DNA of 5,359 nucleotides, taken from the NCBI GenBank assembly GCA_934555855.1, contig CAKTFL010000176.1, positions 1 to 5,359 of the forward strand, read 5' to 3'. Of this stretch, positions 1 to 4,737 are shown piece by piece. The position numbers and the translations under genes are program-made. The stretch's first letter is position 1. Each line of letters opens with the position of its first letter. Origin of the DNA: an uncultured Sphingomonas sp. (GTDB taxonomy: Bacteria; Pseudomonadota; Alphaproteobacteria; Sphingomonadales; Sphingomonadaceae). Under the pieces are notes generated by a model. It was not told the DNA's origin. It saw only the letters and a list, made by a program, of their open reading frames with translations, and made no database searches.

Positions 1-264
1 GCGCAGGTTCGCCCCCGTGCCGCCGGGCTTGTCACGGGAGACGATGGGGTCTTCCAGCACGCGCGGCCCCGGCGTCTCCAACAGCAGCAGCAGCGCGGCT
101 TCGGCGCCTGCCCGCCTGGCGATGATGTCGTTGCACAGATGGGTGAAATGACCATCGCCCGAAAGCTGCCCGCGATCGATCGCTTCCAGTATGTGCGCCA
201 CTTCCGCGCCGACCAGCGACGGGCGGTTGAAGGGGATGCTGCCCCCCGTGTTCTCTACCGACAC
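1..264 (-). CDS. WecE-type sugar aminotransferase N-terminus joined to an unrecognised sequence (partial, runs off left edge)
   Basis: Reading leftward from GTG at 264-262, 88 codons stay open to the window edge. Residues 10-59 match the start of WecE/RffA enzymes of the DegT/DnrJ/EryC1 family, which use PLP to aminate dTDP-4-keto-6-deoxy sugars for surface glycans. Visible landmarks are IPFNRPSLVGAE (10-21) and GQLSGDGHFT (32-41). In E. coli WecE the next block is LLTPSCT followed by LEMAALL. Here residues 58-62 are five leucines, followed by ETPGPRVLEDPIVSRDKPGG, which I do not recognise. None of the three minus-strand frames restores the missing block, so a simple frameshift does not explain it. 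The PLP lysine would lie outside the window. The start is supported by GGGAG 10 bases upstream. It may be a genuine divergent enzyme, a fusion, or a remnant left by a deletion. The family match of the first 59 residues is firm; the function of the whole gene is not. Confidence 0.55.
   Translation of the reverse strand, partial: MSVENTGGSIPFNRPSLVGAEVAHILEAIDRGQLSGDGHFTHLCNDIIARRAGAEAALLLLLETPGPRVLEDPIVSRDKPGGTGANLR
79..93. repeat. Short trinucleotide run, CAA(CAG)4 on plus strand
   Basis: On the plus strand there is one CAA followed by four CAG units. On the coding (minus) strand this reads (CTG)4 TTG and encodes five leucines, residues 58-62 of the WecE-like gene. It lies exactly where the protein stops resembling WecE. 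A run this short could arise by chance in GC-rich coding DNA, but it could also have served as a slippage or deletion junction. Confidence 0.6.
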
Positions 265-274
265 TTTGCTGCGA

Positions 275-279
275 CTCCC
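275..279 (-). promoter_or_regulatory. Ribosome binding site of the WecE-like gene
   Basis: On the minus strand GGGAG lies 10 bases before GTG at 264-262. It decides the start: the frame is open upstream to a TGA at 354-352, but the IPFNRP motif that normally sits at the very N-terminus of WecE lies only nine residues after this GTG. The other upstream GTG (297-295) would add 11 unconserved residues. Confidence 0.55.
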
Positions 280-517
280 GTGACTTGCCGAGTGCACCGT
301 TCTCGACGGAGTACCCTGACCTGATGCTGCCTTCGCGAGGCTCTCGCCCGTTCACGCCCGCCAAGGCCGCGCGGGTACATCACCGGACACCGGGAAGGCA
401 ACAAGACGTTGGGGAGCGACACGGCCAGACTGGCACAGTAACCTTGCGGTGAAACGTTCGACAAACGCCGTCTCAACTTGACGCACCTGCGGATGCCGAG
501 CGCTTTCCACGCCCCGG

Positions 518-544
518 TTGTTGCGTAGCGCCCACTGGTATAGG
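518..544 (+). promoter_or_regulatory. Candidate promoter for the GT39-like gene
   Basis: An extended -10 like TGGTATAGG spans 536-544, with TATA at 539-542. A weak -35, TTGTTG, is at 518-523, giving a 15-base spacer that is shorter than ideal. Transcription would begin near 551, leaving a leader of roughly 28 bases that still contains the GAGG ribosome binding site at 567-570. The extended -10 is the main support; this is a prediction by eye. Confidence 0.33.
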
Positions 545-545
545 G

Positions 546-556
546 GCCGGACCGGC
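546..556. repeat. Perfect 5+1+5 palindrome near the expected transcription start
   Basis: GCCGG-A-CCGGC is a perfect inverted repeat around a central A at 551. It lies immediately downstream of the candidate -10 hexamer, where a repressor operator could block transcription start. In GC-rich DNA such short palindromes are also common by chance, so the regulatory reading is only an inference. Confidence 0.3.
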
Positions 557-566
557 AAGTCGTCCT

Positions 567-570
567 GAGG
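567..570 (+). promoter_or_regulatory. Ribosome binding site for the GTG start at 579
   Basis: GAGG, inside GAGGGGGG, lies 8 bases before GTG at 579. A second site, AGGGGA at 595-600, is also 8 bases before an in-frame ATG at 609. Both starts are therefore plausible and differ by only ten residues. Confidence 0.5.
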
Positions 571-578
571 GGGGCGTC

Positions 579-2198
579 GTGGATACACAGGCGCAGGGGA
601 CGAGAACCATGGTCGACAACGGTATCGAGCGATCCGTAACGACGGCCGCGCCCGGCCTGCCGGCCCGGATGACCGCCGCGGCTGCTGAAATGATCGATAG
701 GATCTCGCTGCCGATCTACGGCCTGGTGATCGCATGCTTCGCCACCTTGTTCGCGCTGGCCACGCGTCTCCTGAGCATGGAGGCCGACGAGGCCTGGATC
801 CTGCTCAGCACCGATTATGTCTTCGGGGTGCCGGCGCCGGTCACCAATGTCCTTGGCAGTCCCACGGTGACCACCGGCGGGCCGCACCTTCTGGTCCACG
901 GCGTACTGGGGTGGATCACCAGCGACCTCCTGGCGCATCGCGCCGTGACGCTGGTGGCGGCGGCCGGGCTGCTGCTGCTCGTCTATCGTGCTCTGCGCAG
1001 GGCCGACACTCCCGTCGGGAGAGCGGTTGCGGGAACCGCGTTGTTCGCGGCGGTGCCTGGCTTCGTCCTCCAGGCGGGAATGGCCATGGGCGAGGTCTTC
1101 GCCGCGGCGTTCCTGGTCTGGGCAGCGATCCACTGGGTACGCCGGGGTGCCGGATCGATGCCGGCCGCCATCATCGCAGGCGTGCTGCTCGGCCTCGCTT
1201 GTGCTGCCCGTGTCAGTTGCGCGGCGGCCATCCCTGCGCTCGTCATCTATGTCCTGTTCACCCGCTTCTCCGACCGGCGCATGCTCTCACGCGCGGTGGC
1301 GGCGGCCCTGATCGCCGCCATCATCATGGGCCTGATGGTCGCCATCTACTTCCACCTGGGCAGCATGGCCGCAGCAGGGACGCCGCATCCTTATCTCGCC
1401 ACCGCCAGCGCCACCGGTCTGAGCAAGCCCAAGTCGCTCGGCCGGATGCTGCAGTCGATCGAGATCGGCGCCTGGTTCCTGGCGCGGGACAAGGCGCAGG
1501 TCGGGTCGCAACCCGGGGCGCGATCGGCACAATCGTACGACCTTGCCGGCGTCCTGCTCTTCATGGGATTGGCGCAGCTGGCCGCATGGGTCGTCGTGGC
1601 GCCGATTCCCCATCTGCGCTATCTTTGGCCTGCGATGGCCTGCATCTGGCTGTCGGGGATCATACTGCTGCTTGATCTGTGGCATCGTGCCCGGACGCCC
1701 GTCGCGCGACTGGCCCTGCACGGCATCGTCGTGACAGGCTGCGGCTATGCCCTGATCGTCGGCGCCCTCACCCTGGTGCATGGCGAGAGCCTCACGTTGG
1801 TGTACCAGGCGATGGGCGTCTCTCCGCGCCTGCCCATCTCCGGCGAACGCCGGTTTCGCGCCGCAGCCGACCAGCGCGCCTTGGCGGCCTTTGTCGCCTC
1901 TCGTCCGGCTTCGGCGCGATTTTTCGCGATTACGCCACCGGTCGCCTATCCGATCGCTTACCTGGGCGGTCGCAACGTCGAGCCCGCGATCGCCATGGCC
2001 GGGGGAGGCGAGCGCTACATGCTGATCCTGCCCGCCGACTACACGGTCTGGCGGCCCGGCCCAGGGTTCGATGCATGGCGCCGTACCCATGCCCGTCCCG
2101 CTTTCCAAAGCGGCGGGGTCGCCGCATTCCGCATCGCGGAGGACGCGCCCGCGCCGCCGATCCGGCAATATCCCGTGGGTGAAAACGATCTGTTCTGA
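579..2198 (+). CDS. GT39/ArnT-like integral membrane glycosyltransferase
   Basis: This 539-residue protein (529 if it starts at ATG 609) has a cytoplasmic N-terminus and a first membrane span at about residues 46-65. The acidic motif EADEAW follows at 68-73. An acidic D/E motif just after the first span is typical of GT39/PMT_2 and ArnT-type enzymes, where it helps bind the metal and lipid-phosphate donor. Further hydrophobic stretches lie near 122-138, 149-186, 196-227, 238-261, 320-368 (containing HLRYLWPAMACIWL) and 377-402. A soluble tail of about 135 residues follows, as in ArnT-like proteins. Such enzymes move a sugar from a polyprenyl-phosphate carrier to an acceptor on the periplasmic face. 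The acceptor cannot be told here. It is transcribed alone: the upstream gene is divergent and the downstream gene converges with a 50-base gap. The membrane-protein call is firm and the GT39 placement likely, but overall similarity to known members looks low. Confidence 0.78.
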   Translation: MDTQAQGTRTMVDNGIERSVTTAAPGLPARMTAAAAEMIDRISLPIYGLVIACFATLFALATRLLSMEADEAWILLSTDYVFGVPAPVTNVLGSPTVTTGGPHLLVHGVLGWITSDLLAHRAVTLVAAAGLLLLVYRALRRADTPVGRAVAGTALFAAVPGFVLQAGMAMGEVFAAAFLVWAAIHWVRRGAGSMPAAIIAGVLLGLACAARVSCAAAIPALVIYVLFTRFSDRRMLSRAVAAALIAAIIMGLMVAIYFHLGSMAAAGTPHPYLATASATGLSKPKSLGRMLQSIEIGAWFLARDKAQVGSQPGARSAQSYDLAGVLLFMGLAQLAAWVVVAPIPHLRYLWPAMACIWLSGIILLLDLWHRARTPVARLALHGIVVTGCGYALIVGALTLVHGESLTLVYQAMGVSPRLPISGERRFRAAADQRALAAFVASRPASARFFAITPPVAYPIAYLGGRNVEPAIAMAGGGERYMLILPADYTVWRPGPGFDAWRRTHARPAFQSGGVAAFRIAEDAPAPPIRQYPVGENDLF

Positions 2199-2248
2199 TT
2201 TGCCGACGGCGAACGGTCCACATCCCTCGCCGAACGCTGACTTCCTGC

Positions 2249-3250
2249 CTAGCCGCGATGCATCGCCCTTCGCGCTCGCCGATCGCGGCGCACTCCCTTG
2301 CCGAGCAGTCGGTATCGCGCCTTCGCCATCTGAACGTGCAGGTCGCCAGATGCCGTGACCGGCAGCACGCCGGCGGGATCGGAGTAGCAGCCGGCGTGGG
2401 CCGTCTTCAGCCAGGTATAGCCTTCCGACTCGGCCGCGTAGAGCAGCACACGCTCGATCGCGTGTGCCAGCGTTCCGTCGATCTGTCCTTCCTCCGGTGC
2501 GAAATCGTCCGTCGACAGACCTAGTGCGCGGATCGGTTCCAGTGCCACCGGCCGTGCCCAGAACATGGAGCCCGAAACGAACTCCAGCGCGCGCGCGGAC
2601 CCCAACGCTATGCCCATTCGCCGGCACAAGTCGCCCACCCGGTCCCGGTTGCTCCCCCAGCCGAGCCGGTCGCGAATGCCGTCGTAATGCTGCGGAAATA
2701 CAATGCCGAGAGAGGGATCCGCATCGAACATCGCCAGAATGCTGCGCACGGTGGCGGTACTGCCGACCAGCCCCGCGATCAGGACATCTCGCCAGTCCTG
2801 CCCGCTGTCGAAGTAGCTGCTTTTCTTGGAATGAAGGAACAGGACCTGGTCGTAGCGGGCGTAACTCGCCGCAAAGGTCACGAACTTGGGCGCCATGTCG
2901 CGCCCGCGGTTCGGGGCCACGCGAACGTCGACCGTGCCCGCCGCCCAGCCATCGAACGCGCGCCGGATCGTGTCGGCCTTTTCGGGCGTGTCCGTCGAAA
3001 TCAGCAGATCAACCGCACCCGGAACATGACGGGCGAGATCGCGGAACAGCGGCGCAAGGTCGGGGTGGAAAATGTGGATCATCACCGCCCTACGGCCGCC
3101 CGACAGCGTCGGCTCGAAGCCGAACGGCACGGCGATCGCCCGGTCCGCACCCCGCGGCAGCCATGGCGGATCGTAGCGTACTGCCTCCGCCGACCACAGT
3201 CTCGCGGCCAGCCTGCGCATATGGGATTGTCGTCCGATCATCGTGTTCAT
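2249..3250 (-). CDS. RgpF-family (rhamnan synthesis F) glycan biosynthesis protein
   Basis: This 333-residue protein carries the RgpF signature blocks in order: MIHIFHPDL (57-65), NRGRDMAPKFV (114-124), LFLHSKKS (137-144), GIVFPQHY (182-189), SGSMFWARPVAL (226-237) and EEGQIDGTLAHAIERVL (253-269). The streptococcal member RgpF takes part in building the rhamnose-rich cell-wall polysaccharide. Related domains recur in proteobacterial O-antigen and capsule loci as presumed glycosyltransferases. At 333 residues it is nearly a bare domain, shorter than the streptococcal protein of roughly 580. It shows no signal peptide or membrane span and ends in an arginine-rich tail, so it probably acts in the cytoplasm, perhaps at the membrane. 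The start is uncertain: ATG 3250 has no well-spaced ribosome binding site, and in-frame ATGs at 3241 and 3220 are alternatives. It converges on the GT39-like gene and diverges from the WbsX gene. Family assignment is strong; the sugar is unknown. Confidence 0.88.
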   Translation of the reverse strand: MNTMIGRQSHMRRLAARLWSAEAVRYDPPWLPRGADRAIAVPFGFEPTLSGGRRAVMIHIFHPDLAPLFRDLARHVPGAVDLLISTDTPEKADTIRRAFDGWAAGTVDVRVAPNRGRDMAPKFVTFAASYARYDQVLFLHSKKSSYFDSGQDWRDVLIAGLVGSTATVRSILAMFDADPSLGIVFPQHYDGIRDRLGWGSNRDRVGDLCRRMGIALGSARALEFVSGSMFWARPVALEPIRALGLSTDDFAPEEGQIDGTLAHAIERVLLYAAESEGYTWLKTAHAGCYSDPAGVLPVTASGDLHVQMAKARYRLLGKGVRRDRRARRAMHRG

Positions 3251-3272
3251 CGTTGCCGCATCAATTCCCGCA

Positions 3273-3285
3273 CCGGAGGATCCGG
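3273..3285. repeat. Small inverted repeat upstream of the RgpF-like gene
   Basis: CCGGA-GGA-TCCGG has five-base arms and a three-base loop. It lies 22 bases before the RgpF-like ATG, within its probable 5' leader. It could form a small leader hairpin, but it is short enough to be chance. Confidence 0.25.
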
Positions 3286-3318
3286 CCGCTTGTCCCGAAT
3301 GGAACCCGCCAATGCCCT

Positions 3319-3345
3319 GACTCGATGCTAGACCAGCATCGGGTT
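3319..3345. promoter_or_regulatory. Hairpin / inverted repeat in the divergent promoter region
   Basis: CGATGCT (3323-3329) and AGCATCG (3335-3341) are perfect 7-base inverted repeats around the 5-base loop AGACC. On the plus-strand transcript the stem extends by four more pairs, two of them G-U (3319-3322 with 3342-3345), giving an 11-pair stem. It is less GC-rich than its surroundings, so it is less easily explained by composition. It lies midway between two divergent starts, which suits an operator for both genes or a leader hairpin. No T-run follows, so a terminator is unlikely. Confidence 0.4.
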
Positions 3346-3410
3346 AGGATGCATGAAGATCGTTCGCAACAGCTTGCCATGGGCGGCCAACTGGATGCGG
3401 CTCGTTCACC

Positions 3411-3414
3411 GGAG
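3411..3414 (+). promoter_or_regulatory. Ribosome binding site of the original WbsX start
   Basis: GGAG lies 11 bases before ATG 3426. It supports ATG 3426 as the ancestral start. The internal GTG at 3570 has no such site in front of it. Confidence 0.45.
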
Positions 3415-3425
3415 TAGCTCGTCGC

Positions 3426-3545
3426 ATGGTCACCCTTGCCGAACAGCATGCGTTCAACATCAGTCCAGGACCCTTTTTCGAACCTGCAGACGCTCTCCCC
3501 GCCGTTGCGCCGACCGATCATCCCGTGCGCTTCATCGCCTATTAA
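3426..3545 (+). pseudogene. 5' part of the WbsX-family gene, ended by an in-frame TAA
   Basis: From ATG 3426 the frame reads 39 residues, including SPGPFFEPADALP and then HPVRFIAY, and stops at TAA 3543-3545. In the same frame it resumes at once with LPPFHPIPVND, running into the main WbsX frame. WbsX-family proteins normally read like IAFYLPQFHPIPEND here, so the TAA sits exactly on the conserved tyrosine before LP. One base change (TAC or TAT to TAA) would explain it. This segment and the frame at 3570-4709 are therefore one gene, 3426-4709, of 428 codons counting the stop. Possible explanations are a nonsense mutation, a single-base sequencing error or stop-codon readthrough. The first two are the more likely. 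Confidence 0.75.
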
Positions 3546-3569
3546 CTTCCGCCATTCCATCCGATACCC

Positions 3570-4709
3570 GTGAACGACGCCGCGTGGGGCGCCGGGTTCA
3601 CGGAATGGACCAACGCCACCCGGGCGATCCCGCGCTACGTCGGCCATTACCAGCCTCGGCTTCCCGCGGACCTCGGCTTCTACGACCTGCGTTCTGTGGA
3701 CACCCTGCGTCGGCAGGCCGACCTGGCACGGCGGGGCGGCATCTACGGCTTCTGCATCCACAATTACTGGTTCAACGGCGAGCGTGTCCTGGAACAGCCG
3801 CTTGATCTGATCCTCGCAAATCGCGACATCGACATCCGCTTCTGCCTGAACTGGGCGAACGAAAGCTGGTCGCGGCGGTGGGACGGCAGCGAGCACCATG
3901 TCCTCCTTGCGCAGGATTACAGCGCGGAGGCGGACCGTGCCTATGCCGAATCGCTGATCCCGGCCGTTTCCGACCCCCGCTACATCCGCGTCGACGGGCG
4001 CCCGCTGGTGATGCTCTACCGGCCCGGCATCCTGCCCGATGCCGCCGCAACGGTGCAGCGGTGGCGCGAGGTGTTCGTCCGTCACGGCCTGGGCGATCCC
4101 TATGTCGTCATGTCCGAAGCGTTCGACGGCGCGGACCCACGCCCCTGGGGCTTCGATGCGACGGCAGGTTTTCCGCCGCACAAGTTCTTCCAGGGCGGCG
4201 GCTCCCTGAAGGTACGCCGCCTCGATCCGCTGTATCGCGGCGGGGCCAAGAGCTACGCGCAGCTGGTGAAGAGCGCTTCGGCGGCGATGGCCAAGGACTA
4301 TGCCTTCCACCCGGGAGTCTGCCCCGGCTGGGACAACGAGGCGCGTAAGCCGCGTCGCGGCACCAGCTTCTACGGATCGACGCCCGCACTGTACGCGTCG
4401 TGGCTCGACGCGGCTGCGCGCCATGCCATGCGGGAACCCGCGACAGAGCAGCGGATCGTCTTCATCAACGCGTGGAACGAATGGGCGGAGGGCGCCTACC
4501 TCGAACCCGATCGTCACTTCGGCTACGCCTATCTGGCCGAAACCGCCCGCGTACTGGCGGCCGTGTCGGGCGCGCAACGCGAAGAGCGTGCAGGGCCTTC
4601 AACGCCCGACCGCTTCCGCACCAGGGAATCGGAACTCAACGCCTGGATCAACCGCGGATGGACCGCCGCACGGCGGATGCGCGCCGCCGTCGTTCGCCGC
4701 GACGGATAA
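3570..4709 (+). CDS. WbsX-family (GH99-like) glycan biosynthesis protein, main frame downstream of the internal stop
   Basis: This 379-residue open frame carries the WbsX domain found in O-antigen and capsule loci and related to GH99-type barrels. Numbered from GTG 3570, the blocks are GFTEWTN (9-15), GHYQPRLPADLGFYDLR (25-41), GIYGFCIHNYWFNGERVLEQ (57-76), FCLNWANESWSRRWDG (91-106) and, near the C-terminus, FINAWNEWAEGAYLEPD (about residues 299-315). The whole frame matches without a further break. The GTG is unlikely to be a real start: it has no ribosome binding site, and it falls where relatives have the Glu of IPEND, so it looks like a mutated internal codon. A product from here would lack the first barrel strand (RFIAYYLPxFHP) and probably would not fold. 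WbsX proteins are thought to be glycan-processing or glycosyltransferase enzymes, but the reaction is not well established. The gene converges on the GT61 gene with a 15-base gap. Confidence 0.8.
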   Translation: MNDAAWGAGFTEWTNATRAIPRYVGHYQPRLPADLGFYDLRSVDTLRRQADLARRGGIYGFCIHNYWFNGERVLEQPLDLILANRDIDIRFCLNWANESWSRRWDGSEHHVLLAQDYSAEADRAYAESLIPAVSDPRYIRVDGRPLVMLYRPGILPDAAATVQRWREVFVRHGLGDPYVVMSEAFDGADPRPWGFDATAGFPPHKFFQGGGSLKVRRLDPLYRGGAKSYAQLVKSASAAMAKDYAFHPGVCPGWDNEARKPRRGTSFYGSTPALYASWLDAAARHAMREPATEQRIVFINAWNEWAEGAYLEPDRHFGYAYLAETARVLAAVSGAQREERAGPSTPDRFRTRESELNAWINRGWTAARRMRAAVVRRDG

Positions 4710-4716
4710 CGGGGCG

Positions 4717-4737
4717 GGCGGCGGTCATCCGGCCGCC
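4717..4737. terminator. Possible shared terminator hairpin between convergent genes
   Basis: GGCGGC (4717-4722) and GCCGCC (4732-4737) form a 6-pair all-GC stem with a 9-base loop. It lies just after the WbsX stop (4707-4709) and overlaps the GT61 stop codon (4727-4725). It is well placed to end transcription from both sides, but no T-run follows on either strand, and GC-rich DNA makes such stems by chance. Confidence 0.3.

Larger units (their letters stand above)
265..578. other. Intergenic region between divergent genes
   Basis: These 314 bases separate the starts of the WecE-like gene (minus) and the GT39-like gene (plus), so promoters for both should lie here. I can support a ribosome binding site on each side, and one candidate plus-strand promoter with a small palindrome near its expected transcription start. 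The open frames that cross the region on either strand are arginine-rich, match no family I recognise and look like GC-driven shadows. I see no clear minus-strand promoter, RNA gene or mobile-element end. Confidence 0.6.
3251..3425. other. Intergenic region between RgpF-like and WbsX-like genes
   Basis: These 175 bases separate two divergent starts and should hold both promoters. The visible structure is a hairpin at 3319-3345, a smaller inverted repeat at 3273-3285 and a GGAG site before the WbsX ATG. I see no convincing -35/-10 pair on either strand. On the minus strand TTGCGA is followed after 17 bases by TAACCC, which matches the -10 consensus in only two positions. Confidence 0.5.

Noticed and set aside
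478..483. TTGACG, five of six bases of the -35 consensus
   Set aside because: No -10-like sequence lies 16-18 bases downstream (about 500-507 reads GCGCTTTC).
255..1133. A 292-codon minus-strand frame across the left intergenic region and the GT39 start
   Set aside because: Low-complexity, arginine-rich translation without recognisable domains; it overlaps both the WecE-like start and the GT39-like gene.
734..1675. A 313-codon plus-strand frame inside the GT39-like gene
   Set aside because: It is an out-of-frame shadow, rich in Arg, Gly and His, whereas the true frame encodes membrane spans and the EADEAW motif.
2207..2232. Inverted repeat CGGCGA / TCGCCG in the 50-base gap between the GT39-like and RgpF-like genes
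   Set aside because: Only six pairs with a 14-base loop and no T-run; too weak to call a terminator.
1287..2627. A 446-codon open frame on the minus strand, antisense to the GT39-like gene
   Set aside because: It is arginine- and glycine-rich, shows no family motif, and overlaps a well-supported membrane protein and the end of the RgpF-like gene. Long antisense frames are expected in GC-rich codon-biased DNA.
2464..3417. A 317-codon plus-strand frame opposite the RgpF-like gene
   Set aside because: Composed mainly of Arg, Pro and Ser with no domain; the opposite strand carries clear RgpF motifs.
3353..3805. A 150-codon plus-strand frame beginning at ATG 3353
   Set aside because: It is a shifted reading of the WbsX gene; its translation is arginine-rich and loses all WbsX motifs. 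It does not rescue the gene by frameshift, since the correct frame continues on both sides of the TAA.
3261..4577. A 438-codon minus-strand frame opposite the WbsX gene
   Set aside because: Some stretches look protein-like, but the plus strand carries a continuous run of WbsX motifs and the antisense frame matches no family I know.
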